Notes under the pieces: generated by a model
Told to the model about the DNA's origin: nothing
Seen by the model: the letters and a program-made list of their open reading frames with translations, nothing else
Database searches by the model: none
Assembly: GCA_013041835.1 (NCBI GenBank)
Contig: JABDRH010000621.1
Coordinates: 1 to 6,147 of the forward strand
Length of the DNA: 6,147 nt
DNA from: Desulfatitalea sp.
Lineage (GTDB): Bacteria > Desulfobacterota > Desulfobacteria > Desulfobacterales > Desulfosarcinaceae
Direction of reading: 5' to 3'
Made by a program: the position numbers and the translations under genes
Part shown: positions 1-6,147 of the stretch, piece by piece
How positions within the stretch are numbered: the first letter of the stretch is position 1
How the letters are laid out: every line of letters begins with the position of its first letter

Positions 1-927
1 GGCCTGATCCTGATGATGTACCCACCGCTGGCCAAGGTGAAATACGAACAACTGCCACGGGTATTCAGGGATACCAAGGTACTGGCCCTTTCTCTGGTGC
101 AGAACTGGGTCATTGGGCCGGTGCTGATGTTTCTGCTGGCCGTCGCCTTTCTTTCCGGCCACAACGAATACATGGTCGGCCTGATCCTCATTGGCCTGGC
201 CCGCTGCATTGCCATGGTGATCGTCTGGAACGATCTGGCGCACGGCGATCGAGAGTATTGCGCCAGACTGGTGGCCTTCAACTCGATCTTCCAGGTACTC
301 TTTTTTTCGGTGTACGCCTATTTTTTTATCACCCTGGTGCCCCAATGGCTCGGTATGGCCGGCACCGTCGTCGATATTTCCATCGGACAGATTGCCGAAA
401 GCGTTTTTATTTACTTGGGCATCCCGTTTCTCGGCGGCATGCTCTCCCGCTTTCTGGGGCTCAAGATCAAAGGCGAACAATGGTATGAAACACGCTTTAT
501 ACCCAAGATCAGTCCCATTACCCTGGTGGCGCTGCTCTTCACCATCCTGGTGATGTTTTCCCTGAAAGGTGAGTATATCGTTCAACTACCGTTCGATGTT
601 TTGCGGGTAGCCATCCCGCTATGCATCTACTTCGTGGTGATGTTTTTTGTCTCCTTTTATTTTTCCTTAAAAGTGGGTGCCACCTATGAGCAGTCCACCA
701 CGTTGAGTTTTACTGCCGCCTCTAACAATTTCGAACTGGCCATCGCCGTGGCCGTGGCGGTATTCGGGATTGACTCCGGGCAGGCTTTTGCAGCCGTCAT
801 TGGTCCGCTGGTGGAGGTGCCGGTGTTGATCGGCTTGGTGAACGTTGCCCTTTGGTTCAAAGGCAAATACTTTCCATTTGCCGTCAGCACGCCCACAGGG
901 GTATGCCATAAGGCAAGTCAAGCCTGA
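1..927 (+). CDS. ACR3-family arsenite efflux permease (5' partial)
   Basis: Inner-membrane carrier that extrudes arsenite, or antimonite in some members, from the cytoplasm. The frame is open from base 1, and [16 protein letters not shown] at the edge is an internal ACR3 motif, so the ATG at 13 is not the start; about 40 N-terminal residues are missing from a usual 340-360. The protein is mostly hydrophobic, with about eight remaining membrane segments. The family signatures [22 protein letters not shown] and [16 protein letters not shown] are both present. The Cys of ARC and the Glu of NNFELA lie 176 residues apart, the same spacing as the essential Cys129 and Glu305 reported for the Alkaliphilus metalliredigens Acr3, so the transport site looks intact. 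The ending [12 protein letters not shown] plus a short polar tail is typical, so the 3' end is complete. No arsR or arsC lies downstream, so the rest of any ars operon must be upstream. Family call is very secure. Confidence 0.96.
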   Translation, partial: GLILMMYPPLAKVKYEQLPRVFRDTKVLALSLVQNWVIGPVLMFLLAVAFLSGHNEYMVGLILIGLARCIAMVIVWNDLAHGDREYCARLVAFNSIFQVLFFSVYAYFFITLVPQWLGMAGTVVDISIGQIAESVFIYLGIPFLGGMLSRFLGLKIKGEQWYETRFIPKISPITLVALLFTILVMFSLKGEYIVQLPFDVLRVAIPLCIYFVVMFFVSFYFSLKVGATYEQSTTLSFTAASNNFELAIAVAVAVFGIDSGQAFAAVIGPLVEVPVLIGLVNVALWFKGKYFPFAVSTPTGVCHKASQA

Positions 928-966
928 TTTCGAACCGGTATCGTCATTGAACCCGGAGGAGATGAA

Positions 967-1047
967 ATGGATCAGTATTCGGTTTTCCCCTTGACTTTCA
1001 TGACAAATTTTCTTAAGCACGGGCCGTGTTTCATCCATCATTTATGA
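967..1047 (+). CDS. possible 26-aa small protein with strong RBS
   Basis: A 26-codon ORF begins 39 nt after the ACR3 stop. GGAGGAG at 955-961 sits 5 nt before the ATG, one of the best Shine-Dalgarno matches in the window. The peptide, starting MDQYSVFPLTFMTNFLKHG, is slightly basic and hydrophobic, has one Cys, and matches no family I recognise. It could be a genuine small protein translated with acr3, a leader peptide, or the 5' stub of a decayed gene. A shorter ATG at 962 gives only 10 codons and lies too close to the Shine-Dalgarno. Only the ribosome binding site supports it; there is no composition or homology evidence. Confidence 0.3.
   Translation: MDQYSVFPLTFMTNFLKHGPCFIHHL
1016..1030 (+). 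other. small GC-rich hairpin downstream of acr3
   Basis: The arms AGCACGG and CCGTGTT flank a single G at 1023, giving about six base pairs with a tight GGC loop once the inner pair opens. One pair is G-T. It is followed only by a short T stretch (1029-1031), so as a rho-independent terminator for acr3 it is weak. It lies inside the 26-codon ORF, which makes the two interpretations partly exclusive. Confidence 0.3.
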
Positions 1048-1091
1048 AAGGATGCAGGCGAGAAATAATTTCACCGCTGGGATAGGTACAT

Positions 1092-1169
1092 CCTTACGGT
1101 AAGGCGTCACACCAAGAACCATTGCCGCTCGAACTGAGCGTCGGCGGTCCTGGTGCCATGTAACTGGCA
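1092..1169 (+). other. cluster of three inverted repeats, possible structured leader
   Basis: Three consecutive inverted repeats fill this gap. CCTTAC-G-GTAAGG spans 1092-1104. A longer imperfect hairpin spans 1111-1154, with outer arms ACCA/TGGT and an inner CGCTC-GAACT-GAGCG stem. TGCCA-TGTAAC-TGGCA spans 1154-1169. The last one ends 21 nt before the start codon of the lipoprotein operon, so these could form a structured 5' leader. I compared it by eye with common riboswitch cores and recognised none. No U-tract follows any stem. Confidence 0.35.
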
Positions 1170-1190
1170 AAATGAAAGAGAGGGCGTTGG

Positions 1191-1922
1191 ATGCCGCGTA
1201 TGACGAAGTACTTTCATGTGGTTCTGGTTTTAATGTTTACTGTCTCTTTCGGATACGGCTGTTCTCCTGCCACTTACAAAATCCATCCCGAATTCAATCA
1301 ACGGTGCCAGAAGATTGGATCCTATTGCCTCATCAAACCCGATGTTGAAATCTGTCAGATTTCTGCCGGCGGAGTGCGGGAAGTCCGGGATGATTGGTGT
1401 GAATTGGGTCTGGCGAACGTCATCGCCGCATTGGAAAAGACACTCACACAGAAAGAGGTGGTTTTCAAGGATATCGTGGTAGAAGGACGCATGGACGAAA
1501 CAGCGGATGAGATTCGCGCCCTCTACAGGGCAGTGAGTTACAGCATCAGGGTGCATGCCATCGGCGGCCCCAACGTATTCCCCGACAAAGCTTCAAATTT
1601 CGACTATGCCATTGGTCCCATCGATGATTTCCTGAACGTGTACGGTTGTGATGCCTTGATCATAGTATATGGCTCAGACGAGGTCTCTTCCGGCGGCAGA
1701 AAAGCAGTGGCCGTGTTGGGCTTGCTGGCGGGAGCGTTTACCGGCGTTGCGGCTACACCCAGGGGCGCAATCACCGCCATCAATTTTGCCACCATCGATG
1801 CCGACGGCAATATCCTGTGGTACAACTCAAAGGCGGAAGGCGGGTATGATCTGCGAAGCAAGGATAGCACGCAGCAGTTGATCGACAACGTTCTGGCTGA
1901 ATACCCTCGGTGTAATCGATGA
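1191..1922 (+). CDS. putative cysteine-containing lipoprotein, family not recognised
   Basis: A 243-residue exported protein whose family I do not recognise. Residues 5-23 form a hydrophobic signal segment ending in SFGYGC, so Cys24 is the likely lipidation site; the lipobox is poor (Gly at -3, Tyr at -2), so plain secretion is possible. The ATG at 1191 is preferred over the in-frame ATG at 1200 because GAGAGGG at 1178-1184 lies 6 nt before it. Cysteines at 24, 39, 46, 55, 70, 153 and near the C terminus suggest disulfides in the periplasm. YGCDALIIVYGSDE (151-164) looks like a core beta strand; a Gly/Ala-rich stretch (172-190) and INFATIDADGNILWYN (197-212) recall the 'parameter of the cell envelope' style of small lipoproteins in which a final strand carries D-G-I-LW, but this is only a resemblance. 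It is the first gene of the operon, and its stop overlaps the next start. Confidence 0.85.
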   Translation: MPRMTKYFHVVLVLMFTVSFGYGCSPATYKIHPEFNQRCQKIGSYCLIKPDVEICQISAGGVREVRDDWCELGLANVIAALEKTLTQKEVVFKDIVVEGRMDETADEIRALYRAVSYSIRVHAIGGPNVFPDKASNFDYAIGPIDDFLNVYGCDALIIVYGSDEVSSGGRKAVAVLGLLAGAFTGVAATPRGAITAINFATIDADGNILWYNSKAEGGYDLRSKDSTQQLIDNVLAEYPRCNR

Positions 1923-3094
1923 AAACGATATCCTTTTGCCTGATCTTTCTCCTATTGCTCACGGCGTGCGCAGCAACTGACCTCAAACCGGTCACCGATG
2001 AGACGTTTGCCTTTCGTGAGGACGAAAAACGGCTTTGGCTGCGCTCCCAGGAAGAACAGGCGTTTCTTAACCAAAGCGGTTTGCTGTACGATGATCCGCA
2101 GGTCGAGGCTTACTTGAATCAGATAGCAACCCAGTTGCAGCCTCCGGAGGTTTACCGCCACATCCCCATCAAGGTGCGCATTCTAAGGGATGCCTATCTG
2201 AACGCATTCGCCTATCCCAACGGGGTGATCTACGTCCACACCGGCATTATCGCCCGGGCCGAAAATGAGGCGCAGATGGCTACCCTGCTTGCCCATGAAA
2301 TGACCCACTGCACCCATCGGCATGCAGCGAAAAATTTCAGGGCGGTGAAAAACAATACCGCTTTTTTGGCCGCCTTTCAGACCACCGTCGGTGGCATCGG
2401 CGGCGGCATCGGAAGCCTGGCCAATGTCCTTGGCTCCCTAGGAACGATAGCGGCAACCACCGGCTATTCGCGTGAGCTTGAAACTGAGGCGGACATGGTG
2501 GGGTTCCGGCTTATCGCCAATGCCGGTTATGATCCCAGGGAAGCACCCAAGCTCTTCGTTCACCTTAAAGAGGAGCTTTCCGAAGAAAATATCAAAGAAC
2601 CCTATTTTTTCGGGTCCCACCCTCAACTCGATGCGCGCATCGCCAACTACGAGGCACTGATCGACAACGATCGTTTTGAAACGTTCGGCGATACCAAAAA
2701 CGCGGCGATTTTCCAAGAAAAGATCAAACGGGTTATCCTCGATAACGCCGTTCTCGATATCAAGCTCGGCCGGTTTGAGCATGCGCAGCGAGGCATCGAA
2801 AAATATCTCGCGCTGGTTCCGGAAGATGCCGCCGCTTATTTTTACTTGGGAGAAGCATTCAACCAACGTGGGGGGGACGAGGACATCCAACATTCCATCA
2901 GAAACTACGAAAAAAGTATCGCCCTTGACCCCGCATCCGCCCAGGCCTACCGAAAATTGGGCCTGGCCTACTATAAAAATGGGGAGAATTTCCAAGCCAG
3001 CAAGTACCTTCGGAAATATCTCACTTATTCGCCACAAGCGGCCGACAGGAAGTTTATTGAATACTACCTCGAACAGATCGATACATCAAAATGA
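1919..3094 (+). CDS. M48-family zinc metalloprotease lipoprotein with C-terminal TPRs (BepA-like)
   Basis: Periplasmic, probably membrane-anchored metalloprotease. Residues 1-16 form a lipoprotein signal with a clean lipobox LTAC (Cys17). The M48 domain covers about 55-245: zinc site HEMTH at 126-130 (H126, H130, catalytic E127), third ligand Glu188 in ELETEADMVG, and the family's conserved GSHPQLDARI at 232-241. A Gly-rich stretch at 158-175 lies between the ligands. The C-terminal part (about 275-391) carries two clear TPR units, near 304-337 and 341-374, as in E. coli BepA, which degrades stalled outer-membrane proteins and helps LptD assembly. BepA itself is longer (about 487 aa) and has more TPRs. 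The start lies inside the upstream stop (ATGA, 1919-1922) with no good Shine-Dalgarno, so translation is probably coupled. All catalytic residues are present; substrate is unknown. A run of seven G at 2870-2876 lies in the TPR part. Confidence 0.94.
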   Translation: MKTISFCLIFLLLLTACAATDLKPVTDETFAFREDEKRLWLRSQEEQAFLNQSGLLYDDPQVEAYLNQIATQLQPPEVYRHIPIKVRILRDAYLNAFAYPNGVIYVHTGIIARAENEAQMATLLAHEMTHCTHRHAAKNFRAVKNNTAFLAAFQTTVGGIGGGIGSLANVLGSLGTIAATTGYSRELETEADMVGFRLIANAGYDPREAPKLFVHLKEELSEENIKEPYFFGSHPQLDARIANYEALIDNDRFETFGDTKNAAIFQEKIKRVILDNAVLDIKLGRFEHAQRGIEKYLALVPEDAAAYFYLGEAFNQRGGDEDIQHSIRNYEKSIALDPASAQAYRKLGLAYYKNGENFQASKYLRKYLTYSPQAADRKFIEYYLEQIDTSK

Positions 3095-3106
3095 AGGAGA
3101 TCTGCA

Positions 3107-3652
3107 ATGCGAAGAATTCTGATGATATTGCCGCTGTTTTTCATCATCGGATGCATGACGCCTTGGTCCCAAGTCGGCGGACCGTATCATGACACTCAAT
3201 ACGGGTATGCCGTCGATCTTCCCCTGGGCTGGTCGAAACTCAATACGGACAAGTATCTGTTCATTACCCGCGACGGCGGCATGCTGCAAAACATCTTCAT
3301 TGAAAGAATGGGCACCGATGTGGTGTTCTCGCACACCAAGAAGAAGTTAAACAAATCAATGCTGCCCATGGAAGTGGCCGAAGTGATCATCGACAACATT
3401 AGTTCGGACAAGACGGTATTGAATTTTCAAGTCCTGGAAAACAATCCGTTGATCCTTGGCGCGGACCATGGATTTAAAATCCTGTTCACCTACAACAATG
3501 CCGATGATTTGAAGTTTAAAAGCATCTATTGCGGTTTTCTCACCGATGAGTGGTTCTACACCATCCGCTATACGGCCCCGGAACGACACTACTTCCGGAA
3601 AGATATCGACGAATTCGAACGGGTGTTAGGTTCATTCAAGCGCACGTCGTAG
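3107..3652 (+). CDS. small lipoprotein, possibly PsbP-like fold
   Basis: A 181-residue lipoprotein with a textbook signal: MRR, hydrophobic core, lipobox IIGC (Cys16). The start is set by AAGGAGA at 3094-3100, 6 nt upstream, which overlaps the protease stop; the genes are 12 nt apart and surely co-transcribed. The mature part opens with YHDTQYGYAVDLPLGWSK (27-44), a pattern typical of proteins that detect or hold envelope ligands in a PsbP/Mog1-like fold, and closes with EWFYTIRYTAPERHYF then a short helix DIDEFERVLGSFK. That fold is inferred from this pattern only. No catalytic motif is visible. Its place after the M48 protease suggests a partner, substrate adaptor or inhibitor in the same envelope process. 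Existence as a gene is very secure, function is not. Confidence 0.88.
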   Translation: MRRILMILPLFFIIGCMTPWSQVGGPYHDTQYGYAVDLPLGWSKLNTDKYLFITRDGGMLQNIFIERMGTDVVFSHTKKKLNKSMLPMEVAEVIIDNISSDKTVLNFQVLENNPLILGADHGFKILFTYNNADDLKFKSIYCGFLTDEWFYTIRYTAPERHYFRKDIDEFERVLGSFKRTS

Positions 3653-3674
3653 CACGCGGCGACTCACTACGGCT

Positions 3675-3755
3675 TCACCCTTGACGCTTGCGGTCTTCGG
3701 CCTTTACAACAGTGTGCGGGATTGCGCCCGGATTTGGTTCATCTGCAAGGCGCAT
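3675..3755 (-). pseudogene. 26-codon ORF after tetR, possible gene or intron fragment
   Basis: On the minus strand, 11 nt beyond the TetR stop, an ATG opens 26 codons starting MRLADEPNPGAIPHTVV and ending in AEDRKRQG. No Shine-Dalgarno precedes it. The coherent, polar, protein-like composition in a gap between two convergent genes suggests a remnant of something larger. The wording reminds me of N-terminal leader regions annotated upstream of group II intron reverse transcriptases, but I cannot confirm this and no reverse transcriptase sequence is present in the window. It may equally be chance. Confidence 0.25.
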
Positions 3756-3766
3756 GGAAACGCAAC

Positions 3767-4417
3767 CTACCGGGCCTGATAATCTGTGCTGACAGCATCC
3801 AATCCAGCCAATGAAAAACGGTTGAGATTTTCAATCAGTCGTTCCGTGCCGCTCATCCCCAACACCTGTTGGATGAGCCCTGTCACCTCGCTGCCTGACA
3901 AAAGCAGAATCAGGCTGAGGCAAGGCGCCATGACACTCATTAGGCAATGCAGTATTGCTGGATCGTGCTCTGGAATTCCCGTTGCCTGATGCATTATGCT
4001 GCGCAGATACTGCGCCTTGGGCATCACTTCAGACTGAATGAATTCCGCCGTTTGCACTGAAGGAGAAAACAGTTCGCGCACGAACACCCTTGCATGCCAG
4101 CTCCGTTCTTCCATGAGTCGTAAGATAATCTGTTCGATGAGGCGGGTGAGTTTGGAATGTGGCGCCATGCTGCTTTCAGCCAGCGCCGCCAGTTCCTCGA
4201 GCGCCAGATAATGCCTGTGCCCCTCAATGAGAACGGCCTGATAAAGACCATCGCGCCCGCCAAAATGGTAGTTGATCGTGGCAAGATCCACGCCGGCTTT
4301 TTGGGCGATGGCCTTGTTGGTTGTGTAGGCGAAGCCTTGCACCGCGATCAACTGACCGGCCGCTTCAAGGATTTTTGCGCGGGTTGCCTCTCCGTCGCTC
4401 CGACGCGATTTGCCCAT
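3767..4417 (-). CDS. TetR-family transcriptional regulator (CecR/DUF1956-like)
   Basis: A 216-residue one-component repressor. The N-terminal helix-turn-helix runs about 11-58: ATRAKILEAAGQLIAVQGF, then TTNKAIAQKAGVDLATINYHF with the recognition helix around 43-51 and the TetR hallmark YHFGGRDGLY. The C-terminal ligand and dimer domain (about 75-216) includes WHARVFVRELFSPS, resembling the R-E-x-x-x-P-S stretch of CecR (YbiH) relatives, and a hydrophobic helix 158-175 that would line a pocket. It is divergent from the adaptor and ABC genes, which matches the CecR-ybhGFSR pairing in E. coli, so the exporter is the probable target and autoregulation is likely. A GGAAGG lies about 10 nt before the ATG. 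The inducer cannot be read from sequence. TetR assignment is certain; the CecR subgroup is likely. Confidence 0.95.
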   Translation of the reverse strand: MGKSRRSDGEATRAKILEAAGQLIAVQGFAYTTNKAIAQKAGVDLATINYHFGGRDGLYQAVLIEGHRHYLALEELAALAESSMAPHSKLTRLIEQIILRLMEERSWHARVFVRELFSPSVQTAEFIQSEVMPKAQYLRSIMHQATGIPEHDPAILHCLMSVMAPCLSLILLLSGSEVTGLIQQVLGMSGTERLIENLNRFSLAGLDAVSTDYQAR

Positions 4418-4458
4418 GAATCATATACCTTCCGCTTTAAGGTGAACCATGATTTGCC

Positions 4459-4487
4459 TTGCGGTTTAAATTAAAATATGTTTTAAA
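4459..4487 (+). promoter_or_regulatory. candidate promoter for the exporter operon
   Basis: TTGCGG (4459-4464), a 17-nt spacer, then TTTAAA (4482-4487), with an upstream TG at 4479-4480 in the extended -10 position. Both boxes are imperfect. A start near 4494 would give a leader of about 118 nt. The spacer and -10 overlap both copies of the direct repeat, as expected if a regulator bound there blocks transcription. Confidence 0.3.
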
Positions 4488-4494
4488 TTAAAAT
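4465..4494. repeat. 13-bp direct repeat, candidate TetR operator
   Basis: TTTAAATTAAAAT occurs twice, at 4465-4477 and 4482-4494, 17 bp start to start. The junction also forms a perfect inverted repeat TTAAAA-TATG-TTTTAA (4471-4486). TetR-family dimers bind palindromes between divergent genes, and this is the only such symmetric element in the 194-bp divergent gap. The sequence is strongly AT-rich compared with the coding DNA around it. That this is the operator is inferred from position and symmetry. Confidence 0.5.
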
Positions 4495-4497
4495 CAA
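4470..4497 (-). promoter_or_regulatory. candidate promoter for the tetR gene
   Basis: On the minus strand TTGATT (4497-4492), 16 nt, then TTTAAT (4475-4470), five of six matches to the -10 consensus. Transcription would start near 4463, about 45 nt before the tetR ATG. Both elements lie within or beside the 13-bp direct repeat, so a repressor bound there would also switch off its own gene. Confidence 0.4.
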
Positions 4498-4534
4498 TTT
4501 AGACTAACCATATGGATAAATCAAGATGGTTTTT

Positions 4535-4586
4535 GGGATGATGATGAAGACAAGCACAATCGGTCCATTTGTTTCTTCTTCATCCC
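4535..4586 (+). promoter_or_regulatory. imperfect stem-loop in the exporter leader
   Basis: GGGATGA (4535-4541) pairs with TCATCCC (4580-4586), then GAAGA (4546-4550) with TCTTC (4574-4578) and CAA (4551-4553) with TTG (4569-4571), with small bulges and a 15-nt loop. The stem ends 11 nt before the GAGGAG ribosome binding site at 4598-4603. There is no U-tract, so it is not an ordinary terminator; it could influence mRNA stability or be a second DNA-binding palindrome. Confidence 0.35.
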
Positions 4587-4611
4587 TTTGCTCTATTGAG
4601 GAGTTTTCACG

Positions 4612-5624
4612 ATGAAAAAGCGGGTACTGATCATTCTGGCAATGGTTCTGATATCGGCAGGCGCGGGCAGAGCATTCTGGTTGCATGACCGTAAGGCGGA
4701 TACCAAAGCATTACAAGCATTGCACGGCAACGTGGACATTCGCCAGGTTTCGCTGGCCTTTGAAAATTCCGGACGGATCGTCAAACTGGCGGTTCAAGAA
4801 GGCGATCGGGTACATTCGGGTCAAGTACTGGGTTTTCTGGATACCCGAACACTGGAAATCCAGGCGGAGCAGGCAACAGCCCGCTTTGATGCTCAGCAAC
4901 AACTCGTCCGGCAGTTGCATGCGGGCGCAAGGCCGCAGGAAATCGCCCAGGCGAAAGCCCGGCTGGCGGCAGTTCAGGCGCAAGCCGAACAGGCGCGTGA
5001 GGATCTTTTCCGGCTAAACGGCATCGCGGCAGATACCAACGGCCGTGGGGTGAGCCGACAGGCGCTTGACCAGGCAATAGGCAATGACCGCGTTGCCCAG
5101 GCCAAGGTTGCAGAGCAGCAGGAAAGCTTGAATCTCCTGCAACTGGGCGCCCGTGACGAGGAGCGCAACGCCGCTGAAGCACAGCTCAGGGCCATCGAGG
5201 CGGACCTGGATCTGATCCGCCACAGGATCGCCCAATGCGAATTACGGGCCCCGGTCGATGCGGTCGTACGCGCACGATTATTGGAGCCCGGAGATATGGC
5301 CTTTCCGCAAAAAGCCGTCTATACGCTGGCGCTGGCCAACCCTAAGTGGGTGCGTGTTTACGCCGATGAAACAGATCTTGGCCGGATCAAACCCGGCATG
5401 AAAGCCAGTGTCCATACCGATAGCTGGCCTGACCAGCCGGTTTCGGGCAAAGTCGGCTACATCTCTTCGGTGGCGGAGTTCACGCCAAAGGCTGTCCAGA
5501 CCGAAGCGTTGCGGACCAGCCTCGTCTATGAAGTCCGGGTCATGGTCGATGATCCGGATAACCGCTTGCGCCTGGGGCAGCCGGCAACCGTACGACTGGA
5601 CACCGGTGATGATGGGGTTGAGCA

Positions 5625-5628
<4 letters not shown>
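4612..5628 (+). CDS. HlyD/YbhG-type periplasmic adaptor (membrane fusion protein)
   Basis: A 338-residue adaptor that links an inner-membrane ABC exporter to an outer-membrane channel. TGAGGAG at 4597-4603, 8 nt upstream, sets the start. Residues 4-22 are one hydrophobic segment acting as signal or anchor; there is no lipobox. LHGNVDIRQVSLAFENSGRI (37-56) is a hallmark of YbhG relatives and starts the lipoyl-like half-motif, which continues to about 76 (VQEGDRVHSGQVLGFLD) and resumes at ELRAPVDAVVRARLLEPGD (210-228). Between them lies an Ala/Gln/Glu-rich coiled-coil hairpin (about 80-208). Its two arms carry related motifs, QLHAGARPQEIAQAKARL (101-118) and LLQLGARDEERNAAEAQL (175-192). A beta-barrel region follows (245-330). 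Length fits YbhG (about 330 aa). It overlaps the ATPase start by ATGA and is divergent from tetR. Confidence 0.95.

Positions 5629-6147
<519 letters not shown>

Noticed and set aside
13..18. Tandem ATG codons as the start of the permease
   Set aside because: The frame is open to base 1 and the residues before and after match an internal ACR3 motif, so the gene enters from outside the window.
301..327. Two seven-T runs in acr3 as frameshift sites
   Set aside because: The reading frame continues through both with conserved family residues on each side, so there is no sign of disruption.
667..1041. 124-codon minus-strand ORF over the acr3 3' end
   Set aside because: Mostly antisense to conserved ACR3 sequence and without recognisable domain or ribosome binding site.
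1061..1160. Riboswitch of a known class (for example c-di-GMP type) before the lipoprotein operon
   Set aside because: The conserved core bases of the classes I know are not present, so only an unassigned structured region is claimed.
2438..3037. 199-codon minus-strand ORF opposite the M48 gene
   Set aside because: It lies fully antisense to a clearly coding gene, shows no family motif, and follows from the codon usage of the sense strand.
3717..3730. CGGG-ATTGCG-CCCG hairpin as terminator between the convergent genes
   Set aside because: Only four base pairs and no T-run on either strand, so it is not a credible terminator.
4781..5182. 133-codon minus-strand ORF inside the adaptor gene
   Set aside because: Pro/Arg/Leu-rich composition typical of an antisense frame of a GC-richer gene; no motif.

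Overview
The window reads as chromosomal DNA of a Gram-negative bacterium of moderate GC content. The grounds are three lipoprotein-type signal peptides, a periplasmic M48 protease of the BepA type and a HlyD-type periplasmic adaptor, all of which imply two membranes. ACR3 beside small lipoproteins and an M48-TPR protein would suit an environmental delta-proteobacterium (Desulfobacterota), but that is an impression from gene content and not a measurement.

Layout. (1) 1-927, plus strand: the 3' nine-tenths of an ACR3-family arsenite efflux permease, cut by the left edge. (2) 928-1190: a 263-bp gap holding a 26-codon ORF with a very good ribosome binding site and a run of small hairpins. (3) 1191-3652, plus strand: a compact three-gene operon encoding an unrecognised probable lipoprotein, an M48 zinc metalloprotease lipoprotein with C-terminal TPRs (joined by an ATGA overlap), and a second small lipoprotein 12 nt further on. 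(4) 3653-3766: a convergent gap with a possible gene-fragment remnant on the minus strand. (5) 3767-4417, minus strand: a TetR-family regulator. (6) 4418-4611: a divergent control region with an AT-rich 13-bp direct repeat, overlapping promoter candidates and a leader stem-loop. (7) 4612 to the right edge, plus strand: a HlyD-type adaptor followed, again by an ATGA overlap, by the N-terminal part of an ABC ATPase cut by the right edge.

How the parts work together. The TetR gene with the divergent adaptor and ATPase matches the E. coli cecR-ybhG-ybhF-ybhS-ybhR system: a TetR repressor controlling an ABC-2 type drug or xenobiotic exporter. The membrane permeases should lie just beyond position 6147. 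The lipoprotein-protease-lipoprotein operon looks like an envelope protein quality-control or assembly module. The ACR3 gene is the distal part of an arsenic detoxification locus lying to the left. No insertion sequence, CRISPR array, tRNA or rRNA was seen. The most interesting unexplained parts are the lipoprotein operon with its unrecognised first gene, the structured gap before it, and the divergent control region.
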